NCBI RefSeq assembly: GCF_014764405.1
Contig: NZ_CP061725.1
Span: forward strand, 4,588,001-4,652,000
Length of the DNA: 64,000 nt
Direction of reading: 5' to 3'
Source of the DNA: Micromonospora craniellae
GTDB lineage: Bacteria; Actinomycetota; Actinomycetes; Mycobacteriales; Micromonosporaceae
A program made the position numbers and the translations under genes. The notes beneath the pieces were generated by a model. It saw only the letters and a program-made list of their open reading frames with translations, was not told the DNA's origin and made no database searches. Of the stretch, positions 1 to 7,584 are shown piece by piece. The stretch's first letter is position 1; each line of letters opens with the position of its first letter.

Positions 1-51
1 GGCCGAACGATAGTTAAGGCGTACAGGTCGGGACCCCCCTCGGAGGCAGTC

Positions 52-1251
52 ATGGCTTCGGTGATCGTCAGCGGCGCACGGACCCCGATGGGGCGTCTGC
101 TGGGCAACCTGAAGGACCTACCGGCGACGAAACTGGGCGGTATCGCCATCTCCGCGGCACTGGAACGTGCCGGCGTGGCCCCCGACCAGGTCCAGTACGT
201 GATCATGGGGCAGGTGCTCCAGGCCGGCACCGGGCAGATACCGGCCCGCCAGGCGGCGGTGGCGGCGGGCATCCCGATGTCGGTGCCCGCGCTGACCATC
301 AACAAGGTCTGCCTCTCCGGGCTGGACGCGATCGCCCTGGCCGACCAGTTGATCCGGGCCGGCGAGTTCGACGTGGTGGTGGCCGGCGGCATGGAGTCGA
401 TGACCAACGCCCCGCACCTGCTGCTCGGTCAGCGGGGTGGCTACAAGTACGGCGACGTGGTGGTCAAGGACCACATGGCGCTGGACGGGCTGACCGACGC
501 CTGGGACTGCTGCTCGATGGGCGAGTCCACCGAGCGGCACGGCGCCACCCGGGGGATCAGCCGCGCGGAGCAGGACGCCTTCGCCGCGGCCAGCCACCAG
601 CGGGCCGCCGCGGCGCAGAAGAACGGCCACTTCGCCGACGAGATCACTCCGGTGGTCATCCCGCAGCGCAAGGGCGACCCGCTGGTGATCAGCGAGGACG
701 AGGGCATCCGGCCGGACACCACCGCCGAGACGTTGGCCAAGCTCCGTCCGGCCTTCGCCACGGACGGCACCATCACCGCGGGCAGTTCGTCGCCGATCTC
801 CGACGGCGCCGCCGCGGTGGTCGTGATGAGCAAGGCGAAGGCCAAGGAGCTCGGGCTGACCTGGCTGGCCGAGGTGGGCGCGCACGGCAACGTGGCGGGC
901 CCGGACAACTCCCTGCACTCGCAGCCGGCCAACGCCGTCCAGCACGCGCTGCGCAAGGCGGGCCTGAGCGTCTCGGATCTCGACCTGATCGAGGTCAACG
1001 AGGCGTTCGCCCAGGTCGGCATCCAGTCCACCCGTGACCTCGGGATCAGCCCGGCCAAGGTCAACGTGAACGGCGGCGCGATCGCACTGGGGCACCCGAT
1101 CGGCATGTCCGGTGCCCGGCTGGTGCTGACCCTGGCGATGGAGCTCAAGCGGCGCGGCGGCGGCACCGGCGCGGCGGCGCTCTGCGGCGGCGGCGGCCAG
1201 GGCGACGCGTTGATCATCCACGTTCCCGGCGCTGCCGAAACCGAACTGTGA
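52..1251 (+). CDS. acetyl-CoA C-acetyltransferase (thiolase)
   Basis: Condenses two acetyl-CoA to acetoacetyl-CoA or thiolytically cleaves 3-ketoacyl-CoA in the cytoplasm. The 399-residue length is normal for the family. The acylated nucleophile is Cys87 in NKVCLSG; the C-terminal catalytic pair is His348 in GHPIGMSG and Cys378 in CGGGGQGD, and the NEAF motif sits near residue 317. All catalytic elements are therefore present. The ATG start is preceded by a CGGAGG Shine-Dalgarno at about 40-45. It lies just upstream of meaB, mutB and an Asp23 gene on the same strand, suggesting a place in short-chain acyl-CoA and propionyl-CoA metabolism. Whether it acts in degradation or in C4 biosynthesis cannot be told from the sequence. 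Confidence 0.95.
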   Translation: MASVIVSGARTPMGRLLGNLKDLPATKLGGIAISAALERAGVAPDQVQYVIMGQVLQAGTGQIPARQAAVAAGIPMSVPALTINKVCLSGLDAIALADQLIRAGEFDVVVAGGMESMTNAPHLLLGQRGGYKYGDVVVKDHMALDGLTDAWDCCSMGESTERHGATRGISRAEQDAFAAASHQRAAAAQKNGHFADEITPVVIPQRKGDPLVISEDEGIRPDTTAETLAKLRPAFATDGTITAGSSSPISDGAAAVVVMSKAKAKELGLTWLAEVGAHGNVAGPDNSLHSQPANAVQHALRKAGLSVSDLDLIEVNEAFAQVGIQSTRDLGISPAKVNVNGGAIALGHPIGMSGARLVLTLAMELKRRGGGTGAAALCGGGGQGDALIIHVPGAAETEL

Positions 1252-1342
1252 GTACGACGAGCGAGCCGACCCTGCGGGACGGGCAGCCGCGAACGACGCG
1301 CGGCGCACGGAGCCGCCGAGCGTCGCGGGTGAGGGCGGCTGC

Positions 1343-1723
1343 ATGAGCGAGGCGAGGGGGAGCGCGCCGGCCGCGACCGGTTCGGTGCGGCGCAGTCGGG
1401 ACGTACCGATGCTGGTCGAGCGGGCTCGCGAGGGTGATCCCCGGGCGGTTGCCCGGCTGATCACCCTGGTCGAGTCGGGCGACGAGACGCTACCGCGTGT
1501 CGCGGCGGCGCTCGCCCCGCAGGCGGTGCGGGTGCTGGAGGGCGCCGGCTGCGACGTGGTGCTGGTGGAGACGGTCGGTGTCGGGCAGGCCGAGATCGAG
1601 GCGATCGCGCTCGGTGCGCTGCGCGGCGGTACGCAGTTGCCGGCGCTCGCCGCCGAGGTCGCCGCCGGTGCGATCGATCCGTACGCCGCTGCGGACACCT
1701 TGCTGGCCCAGCTCTCCGGCTGA
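1343..1723 (+). CDS. meaB: MeaB/ArgK-type methylmalonyl-CoA mutase GTPase, internally deleted remnant
   Basis: The 126-residue open frame reads as a MeaB-family G-protein chaperone with two blocks missing. MeaB normally has about 320-340 residues and protects or reloads the cobalamin of methylmalonyl-CoA mutase. Present: the N-terminal helix (PMLVERAREGDPRAVARLI), the middle strand with ETVGVGQAE (near 78-86), and the C-terminal helices (EIEAIALGALRGG). Absent: the Walker A P-loop GSPGVGKS that should follow LAP (near residue 56) and the NKAD guanine-specificity motif with the C-terminal half of the G domain that should follow GVGQAE. The product cannot bind GTP in the family manner. Both junctions keep the frame. 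Downstream mutB is also internally deleted. Family assignment rests on the retained motifs and on context. Confidence 0.75.
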   Translation: MSEARGSAPAATGSVRRSRDVPMLVERAREGDPRAVARLITLVESGDETLPRVAAALAPQAVRVLEGAGCDVVLVETVGVGQAEIEAIALGALRGGTQLPALAAEVAAGAIDPYAAADTLLAQLSG

Positions 1724-1811
1724 ACGTAGTCCACTGCGGACCGTCTCGGGCGGTTACGCTCGCACCGCCTTCGCAGAGCGCGTGGGATGGTGTGACGGCT
1801 GCCGGAGAGAG

Positions 1812-2216
1812 ATGGACCACGAGATGACGCAGGAGTTGCCGATGACGCCGGACGCGGTGGCGGGTGGTCGTACCGACATCTCGGACGAGGTGGTGGAGAA
1901 GATCGCGGTGGCCGCGGCAAAGGCCGTCCCCGGCGTGGTCGAGTTGGGCGGTGACATCGCCCGGTTCTTTAACGCGGTGCTCGACCGGGTCGGGCTGGAC
2001 CAGGTGGGTGACGCCCGGCGCGGGTGCTCGGCGCACGTCACCAACGGCGCGGCGGTGGTCAACCTGGTGATCGTGATCGACGCCGGGCACGCGGTGCCCG
2101 AGGTGACCTCGGCGGTGCGGACCGGGGTGACCCAGGCGATCGAGGCGTACGGGCTGCGGGTCGACGAGATCAACATCCGGGTGGACGACGTCGCCATCGG
2201 TGGTCCCGCGGCCTGA
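1812..2216 (+). CDS. Asp23/Gls24 family envelope stress protein
   Basis: A 134-residue protein matching the Asp23/Gls24 fold: TDISDEVVEKIAVAAAKAVPG, then alternating strands ending in VDEINIRVDDV, which is the usual family ending. In Gram-positive bacteria these proteins associate with the membrane or cell-envelope stress response; no catalytic activity is known. The ATG at 1812 is preceded by CGGAGAGAG; a second ATG at 1824 is possible. The frame is open further upstream, but that part has no family similarity. It lies between the truncated meaB and mutB, all on the plus strand, though a functional link to that pathway is not evident. Confidence 0.85.
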   Translation: MDHEMTQELPMTPDAVAGGRTDISDEVVEKIAVAAAKAVPGVVELGGDIARFFNAVLDRVGLDQVGDARRGCSAHVTNGAAVVNLVIVIDAGHAVPEVTSAVRTGVTQAIEAYGLRVDEINIRVDDVAIGGPAA

Positions 2217-2321
2217 CCCGAGCGGGCCGGCATTACCGGCCGGTACGAGTATCCTTAGCGATCGTTCAGGTAGGGCTCTACACTCGACGTGCAGTCGAGG
2301 ACTCGAGGAGGAGCCCGGGAG

Positions 2322-3032
2322 ATGAACGCCGACGAGATCGCTGCCGGACGGGCCCGCTGGCAGGCCCGCTACGACGCCGCACGCAAGCGGGACGCGGACT
2401 TCACCACGCTCTACGGGATGCCCGTCGAGCCGGTCTACGGGCCCCCGAGGGGCGCAGCGTACCCGGGCTTCGACCGGATCGGCTGGCCGGGCGAGTTCCC
2501 GTACACCCGGGGCCTGTACCCGACCGGCTACCGCGGGCGGACCTGGACCATCCGGCAGTTCGCCGGGTTCGGCAACGCCCGGCAGACCAACGAGCGCTAC
2601 AAGATGATCCTCGGCGAGGGCCCGCACACCATCGGCCCGATGACCTCCGGCATCCTGCGCGGTATCGAGGACGGCTGGTTCACCGGCCAGATCGCCGAGT
2701 CGGCGTTCGTCTACCAGCAGGCGCTGGAGAAGGGCGACAAGAAGATCGTCGGCGTCAACTGCCACACCGGCACGGTCGCCAAGGAGCTGGAGATCCTGCG
2801 CATCTCGCACGAGGTGGAGCTGGAGCAGCGCCGGTTGCTGGCCGAGCGCAAGACCGTCCGGGACGCCGCCCGGGCCCGGGCGGCGGTCGAGGCGATGGTG
2901 GCGGTGAGCCGTACCGGGGAGAACATGATCCCGGCGATGCTGGACGCCGTCCGGGCCGAGGCGACGCTCGGCGAGATCTGCGACGCGTTGCGCGCGGAAT
3001 GGGGCGTTTACCGCGAGCCCGCCCGGTTCTGA
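2322..3032 (+). CDS. mutB: methylmalonyl-CoA mutase large subunit (MutB), internally deleted
   Basis: The 236-residue product joins the N-terminus and C-terminus of the acyl-CoA mutase catalytic subunit, normally about 520-570 residues. The first 92 residues carry the typical start (DRIGWPGEFPYTRG, RGRTWTIRQFAGFG, NERYKMIL). From there the sequence jumps to the C-terminal segment (MTSGILRGIEDGWFTGQIAE, KIVGVNCHTG, then the helical tail ending REPARF). The intervening roughly 300 residues, which form most of the substrate-binding TIM barrel including the GYHIREAG and QTAG motifs, are missing, so mutase activity is not expected. The ATG has a strong GAGGAGGAG Shine-Dalgarno at 2305-2313; the GTG at 2289 is less likely. 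The junction lies near 2598-2615 and is in frame. Confidence 0.85.
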   Translation: MNADEIAAGRARWQARYDAARKRDADFTTLYGMPVEPVYGPPRGAAYPGFDRIGWPGEFPYTRGLYPTGYRGRTWTIRQFAGFGNARQTNERYKMILGEGPHTIGPMTSGILRGIEDGWFTGQIAESAFVYQQALEKGDKKIVGVNCHTGTVAKELEILRISHEVELEQRRLLAERKTVRDAARARAAVEAMVAVSRTGENMIPAMLDAVRAEATLGEICDALRAEWGVYREPARF

Positions 3033-3133
3033 CCCCTCCCTCCGCCGGGGTGGTTGGGCAGCGGTGACAGTGGCAACTGCGCGGGCGGCGGGTGCACCTG
3101 GGTTCGGCAGATCGCGTGCGAGACTAGGTAACC

Positions 3134-4048
3134 ATGAGCGACCCACGGATCACCTCGTCGATCTTCACCCGCGGCGCGGTCGACCTCAGCGCGTTGCGCC
3201 CCGCCGCGCCCAGCCCCACCCCGGCACCGGCCCAGTCCGGCCCGCCCGCCGCCGCGCCCGGCAACCCCGTCGTCGGCGGCGTCACCGTCATTGACGTGAC
3301 GGAGGCGACCTTCCAGTCCGAGGTCCTGGAGCGCTCGCTGACCACACCTGTGGTGGTGGACTTCTGGGCCGAGTGGTGCGAACCCTGCAAGCAGCTCTCC
3401 CCTGTGCTGGAACGACTGGCGGCGGAGGGCGCCGGCGCCTGGGTGCTCGCCAAGGTCGACGTGGACGCCAACCCGCGACTGGCCCAGATGTTCCGGGTGC
3501 AGGGCATCCCGATGGTGTACGCGGTGGTCGGCGGGCAGCCGGTCGACGCCTTCTCCGGAGTGGTGCCCGAGGCACAGTTGCGCCAGTGGATCCAGGCGGT
3601 GCTCAAGGCCGGCGGGGTGACCGTGGCCGAGCCGGAGGACCCGCGCCTGGACGAGGCGGACGACGCCCTGATGAGCGGCGATCTGGATGCCGCCGAGCGG
3701 GCGTACCGCAAGATCCTGGCGGAGACCCCGGCGGACGCGGCGGCGGAGGCCGGGCTGGCCCAGGTCGGGCTCGCCCGTCGGGTGGCCGGTACGGACCCGC
3801 AGGCGGCGCTCGCCGCCGCCGCGGCCGACCCCGACGACGTCGAGGCGCAACTGCTGGCCGCCGACATCGAGGTGCTCAGCGGTCTTGCCGAGCAGGCGTA
3901 CCAGCGGCTGGTCGCGGTGGTCCGACGGACCGCCGGGGAGGACCGGGAGAAGGTACGCCAGCACCTGGTCGGCCTGTTCACCATCGCCGGTCCGGAGGAT
4001 CCGGCGGTCGCGTCGGCGCGTCGGGCCCTGGCCAGCGCCCTGTTCTGA
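3134..4048 (+). CDS. thioredoxin-fold TPR co-chaperone (YbbN/CnoX-like)
   Basis: The 304-residue protein has a proline- and alanine-rich N-terminal stretch (about 20-48), a thioredoxin domain (about 50-160) and C-terminal TPR-like helices (about 170-300). The active-site motif is WCEPC (Cys82, Cys85), preceded by VVVDFWAEW, and the cis-proline loop is GIPMVY. This arrangement is that of YbbN/CnoX, a holdase-type co-chaperone that protects clients and hands them to DnaK or GroEL. Both cysteines of the CXXC are present, so redox activity is possible, unlike E. coli YbbN, which has a degenerate motif. It stands alone downstream of mutB and upstream of the arginase-family gene. Confidence 0.88.
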   Translation: MSDPRITSSIFTRGAVDLSALRPAAPSPTPAPAQSGPPAAAPGNPVVGGVTVIDVTEATFQSEVLERSLTTPVVVDFWAEWCEPCKQLSPVLERLAAEGAGAWVLAKVDVDANPRLAQMFRVQGIPMVYAVVGGQPVDAFSGVVPEAQLRQWIQAVLKAGGVTVAEPEDPRLDEADDALMSGDLDAAERAYRKILAETPADAAAEAGLAQVGLARRVAGTDPQAALAAAAADPDDVEAQLLAADIEVLSGLAEQAYQRLVAVVRRTAGEDREKVRQHLVGLFTIAGPEDPAVASARRALASALF

Positions 4049-4117
4049 GTCACTGACCACGCCAGTGCGGGCCGGCGTGCTGCCGGCCCGCCCGACATCG
4101 GAGGACGGGAGCCCATC

Positions 4118-5335
4118 ATTCGCCGGATCGCCGTCCTCGACGCGCCGAGCAACCTCGGCCTGCGCCCACCCACGCCCACCTCGGTGCCGGGCTGTGGCAA
4201 AGCCCCCGGAGCACTGCGTGACCAGGGTCTGCTGCCCCGGCTGCGGGCTCGCGACGCCGGTCACCTGACGCCGCCCCGGTACGACGCCGGGGACTGGCGA
4301 CCGGGCGACGGGGTGTGCCACGCCCGGGAGATCGCCGACTACTCGGTGGGACTGGCCGACCGGATCGGCGCGATCATCGACCGGGACGAGTTCCCGGTGA
4401 TCCTGGGCGGCGACTGCTCGATCCTGCTCGGCTCGGCACTGGCCATGCATCGGCTCGGCGAGGCGGTGGGCGGCCGGATCGGCCTGGTCTTCGTGGACGG
4501 GCACTCCGACTTCCGGCACCCGGGCAACGCCTCGTACGTGGGTGCCGCCGCAGGCGAGGACCTCGCCCTGGTCACCGGTCGGGGCCAGGCCGACCTGGCC
4601 GCCATCGAGGGGCGGCGCCCGTACTTCCGGGACATCGACGTGGTGGTGCTCGGCATCCGCGCCCAGGACGAGTACCGGTTGGATCTCCAGGCCGCCGGGA
4701 TCCTCACCCGGCCGGTACCGGCGCTGCGTGCCGAGGGCGCCGCCCGCACCGCACAGTGGGCGCACGAGCAGCTCGCCGACTGCGCCGGTTACTGGGTGCA
4801 CGTCGACGTGGACGTCCTCGACCCGGCCGTGATGCCGGCGGTCGACGCTCCCGACCCCGGCGGGATCGCCTTCGCCGAGTTGGAGATCCTGCTCGCCGGG
4901 CTGGTCGACACGCCGCACTGCCTCGGCGTCGAGCTGACCGTCTTCGACCCCGACTACGACCCGGACGGCGCGTACGCGGCCGAGATCGTCAACACGCTGG
5001 TGGCCGGGCTGCGACCGGTCACCGCGCCCGGCTCGGTGCCGCCCCGACTGCGTCCCGAGTCGGCCGCGCGTCCCGCTCCGGCGCCGCGCCGGGGCATCGA
5101 TCCGGCCGACGTGCCACCGGCACCCGATCCGGCCGGGTCGCTCCTGCGCGCGGCGGCACCGGTCGCCGTCGGCCCGTCGACCGGTGAACACCCGGGCGAG
5201 GCGGAGGAGGCCGACCTGGACGACGGGGAGTCGGTACCGGACGCCGCCGACCTCGACGAGGACGGGTTCGGCGACGTCGACCCGGCCGGTGACGCCTCCC
5301 GTACCATGTCCGCGCCGGGCGGCCTGAGCGCCTGA
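4118..5335 (+). CDS. arginase/agmatinase/formiminoglutamase family hydrolase with acidic tail; non-standard start likely
   Basis: Ureohydrolase-fold enzyme. Metal-site motifs are GGDCS, FVDGHSDF, HVDVDVLDPA and ELTVFDPDYD; the usual first-site His of GGDHS is Cys here, and the usual DAHxD is DGHSD. The substrate is unknown. The only standard start in frame is GTG at 4184, but coding similarity (RRIAVLDAPSNLGLRPP, the first beta strand and loop) continues upstream. The frame is open back to a stop at 4046 with no ATG, GTG or TTG. A GGAGGA Shine-Dalgarno at 4100-4105 sits 9 bases before ATC 4115 and 12 before ATT 4118, so a rare start codon (ATT chosen here) or a point mutation is inferred. About 100 residues after the catalytic fold are low-complexity, Pro/Ala-rich then acidic. 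Confidence 0.8.
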   Translation: MRRIAVLDAPSNLGLRPPTPTSVPGCGKAPGALRDQGLLPRLRARDAGHLTPPRYDAGDWRPGDGVCHAREIADYSVGLADRIGAIIDRDEFPVILGGDCSILLGSALAMHRLGEAVGGRIGLVFVDGHSDFRHPGNASYVGAAAGEDLALVTGRGQADLAAIEGRRPYFRDIDVVVLGIRAQDEYRLDLQAAGILTRPVPALRAEGAARTAQWAHEQLADCAGYWVHVDVDVLDPAVMPAVDAPDPGGIAFAELEILLAGLVDTPHCLGVELTVFDPDYDPDGAYAAEIVNTLVAGLRPVTAPGSVPPRLRPESAARPAPAPRRGIDPADVPPAPDPAGSLLRAAAPVAVGPSTGEHPGEAEEADLDDGESVPDAADLDEDGFGDVDPAGDASRTMSAPGGLSA

Positions 5336-5339
5336 GCGG

Positions 5340-7292
5340 TCAGCGGGAGAGGGCGCGCAGGAAGCGCTCGGCGATCGGCACGGCGGTGCCGCTGCCCGAG
5401 CCGCCCTTCTCCACGAATGCGGCGAAGGCGACGTCACCCTGCCAGCCGACGAACCAGGCGTGGGTGTTCTCCGGGTTGTCGTCGTACTCCGCAGTGCCGG
5501 TCTTGCCGTGCACCGGCCCGCCCGGGGCGTCCTCCAACGCGGTGCCGGTGCCGCTGGTCACGACCTCACGCATCATCTCGCGGACCGCCGCCACCGCCTC
5601 GGCGTTCAGCTCCGGGCCCGGCTCGGCCGCTGCCTCCGGCGCGGGGTCGAGCACCAGCCTCGGCGGGGTGAAGCCGCCCTTGGCCACCGCCGCGGTCGCC
5701 GCCGCCATGGCCAGCGGGCTGACCAGGGTGGTGCCCTGGCCGATCGCGGCGGCGGCCTGCTCGGTCGCGCCGCCGTTCGCGGAGACCTTGCCGGTGAAGG
5801 CGTCGAGCCCGACCGTCCACTGACCCTCCAGGCCGAGCGTCCGGCCGGCGGCGGCCAGCCCGTCGCCGCCGAGCTGTGGTGCCAGGGCGGCGAACGTGGT
5901 GTTGCAGGACCGGGCGAAGACGGTGCGGAAAGGCACCTCGCCGAGGGCGAAGTCGCCTGCGTTCTTGAACGACCGGCCGTCGACCACCTGGGTCTTGGGG
6001 CAGTCGACCCGCCCGTCCGGGGTCACCGCGCCGCGTTCCAGCAGCCCGAGCGCGCTGACCATCTTGAACGTGGAGCCCGGGGGCACCTGCGCGGTGAAGG
6101 CCAGGTTCTCCCCGGCGGCGCCGGGGCCGTTGGCGGCGGCGAGCACCGTGCCGTCGCCGATCCGGACGGCGACCAGGGCGGAGCGCCGCCGCTCGCCGCG
6201 CAGCGCCTGGTCGGCCGCGTTCTGGGTAGCCACGTCGAGGCTGGTCCGCACCGGTTCGCCGGGCTGCGGAGCACGCTGGAACAGTTCGGTGCCGGTAAAT
6301 TCCACCGTGCCGCCCGCCGACGCCCGCCGGACGACCACCGTGAGGCCCGGCGCGCCGCGGAGCCGTTCGTCCCAGCGGCCCTGCAATCCGCCGTGCCCGA
6401 CCAGGTCGCCGGGGGAGTAGCGGTCGGGGAACTTGGCCAGGTCGTCGGCCTGGGCCGGGTCGACCGTGCCGAGGACCGCCCGGGCGAACTCGCGGGTGGG
6501 GGCGAGGTCCAGCTCGTCGGTGGAGAAGACGGCTCCCGGCAGGTCCTTGATCCGGGACCTGATCTGCCGGTACGCCTCGTCGCGCAGGGTGACCACCTCG
6601 ACGAACGCGTCCGGCTTCGCCTCGTCCAACCGCTTGGCCAGACCGGACAGGTCGACCGGTGGGGTTATCGCCGGCCGGATCGCCCGGAACGCCGCGTCCA
6701 GTTCGCGGGTGACGGCCTTCACGTCGGTCACCGCGCGGTGCTCCAGCCCGACCCGGACGACCGCGCGCGGGGCCACCAGCGGCGCACCGGCACCGTCGAG
6801 CACTCCGGCACGGGGTGCCGGGTCGCGCCGCAGGCCGAGGCGGTCGCCGCGGGTGAGCTGCTCGGCGAGGACCTGCGGCTCCCAGATCACCTGCCAGTCG
6901 TCGTCACGTCCCTTGACCAGCCGCACCGGCCGGTCGTACGTCCAGGTCGTATCGCCCGGCAGCGTCCACTCGACGCGGATCGTGCTGGTCGCGGTGTCCT
7001 GCTCCACCGTGGGCTTGCCCTGCCGGCTCAGCTTGGGCGGCGTCTCAGCCAGTTCGCCGGAGAGCTCCTTGATCTCCCGTGCGACATCGGCGGCGGCCAG
7101 CCGGCTGCCGGTCGGGTCGACGAAACCGACCGCCTGGAGATCACCTGTGGGCCAGCCGGCGAGGAAGGCGTCGACGCTGCGCTCCGGGCCGTCCTCACCG
7201 GAGCAGGCGACCAGAGTGGCCGAGATCACCACGCATGCGGCGAGGACGGCGAGTCGTGACGAGGTGTGACGACTGCGGTACGCGCGGTGCAT
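5340..7292 (-). CDS. penicillin-binding lipoprotein with NTF2-like (MecA_N) domain and transpeptidase domain
   Basis: A 650-residue class B PBP that cross-links peptidoglycan outside the membrane. The N-terminus has a lipoprotein signal with lipobox LVAC just before SGEDG. An NTF2-like MecA_N domain follows (about 30-150), then the PBP dimerisation region and the transpeptidase domain (about 330-640). Active-site motifs are complete: STFK (catalytic Ser), SCN (SxN motif) and GKTGTAEYD (KTG). The ATG at 7292 is chosen because GGAGGA lies just upstream (about 7303-7309); longer upstream frames lack a signal peptide. The overall layout resembles low-affinity PBP2a/PBP3-type proteins, so a role in beta-lactam tolerance is possible but not shown. 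It is convergent with the arginase-family gene, leaving only 4 bases between stops. Confidence 0.92.
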   Translation of the reverse strand: MHRAYRSRHTSSRLAVLAACVVISATLVACSGEDGPERSVDAFLAGWPTGDLQAVGFVDPTGSRLAAADVAREIKELSGELAETPPKLSRQGKPTVEQDTATSTIRVEWTLPGDTTWTYDRPVRLVKGRDDDWQVIWEPQVLAEQLTRGDRLGLRRDPAPRAGVLDGAGAPLVAPRAVVRVGLEHRAVTDVKAVTRELDAAFRAIRPAITPPVDLSGLAKRLDEAKPDAFVEVVTLRDEAYRQIRSRIKDLPGAVFSTDELDLAPTREFARAVLGTVDPAQADDLAKFPDRYSPGDLVGHGGLQGRWDERLRGAPGLTVVVRRASAGGTVEFTGTELFQRAPQPGEPVRTSLDVATQNAADQALRGERRRSALVAVRIGDGTVLAAANGPGAAGENLAFTAQVPPGSTFKMVSALGLLERGAVTPDGRVDCPKTQVVDGRSFKNAGDFALGEVPFRTVFARSCNTTFAALAPQLGGDGLAAAGRTLGLEGQWTVGLDAFTGKVSANGGATEQAAAAIGQGTTLVSPLAMAAATAAVAKGGFTPPRLVLDPAPEAAAEPGPELNAEAVAAVREMMREVVTSGTGTALEDAPGGPVHGKTGTAEYDDNPENTHAWFVGWQGDVAFAAFVEKGGSGSGTAVPIAERFLRALSR

Positions 7293-7584
7293 CGGGGTGG
7301 TGTCCTCCTGTTCGGGCTTGCCCTGCACGCTAGTACACCCTGGCACCCGGGGCTGCCCCGCCCGTGCCCCGTCCGGCCGAAAGACGGGGCGGCGCCGGTG
7401 TGATGAACAACATCTGGCGGGGTACTCCTGATCCGGCCGAACCTCGTACCGCAACGTGCGAAAGGACGACGTCACGCACCGGAAGTCCGGCTGGTGGTAC
7501 GCCGACGGGCCGACCGGTCGGTCTGGCCTAGGCTGGGCGGCGAGAGTGACCCACAACGCGGTGGGTCGAGGGGAGTGGCACCGA

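Noticed and set aside
2255..2284. Promoter TTAGCG-18-TACACT before mutB
   Set aside because: The -35 hexamer matches at only three positions and the spacer is long, so it is not listed as a feature.
118..5437. Long minus-strand frames opposite thiolase, mutB, thioredoxin and arginase-family genes
   Set aside because: Arg/Pro/Gly-rich shadows of conserved plus-strand genes without motifs or ribosome sites.
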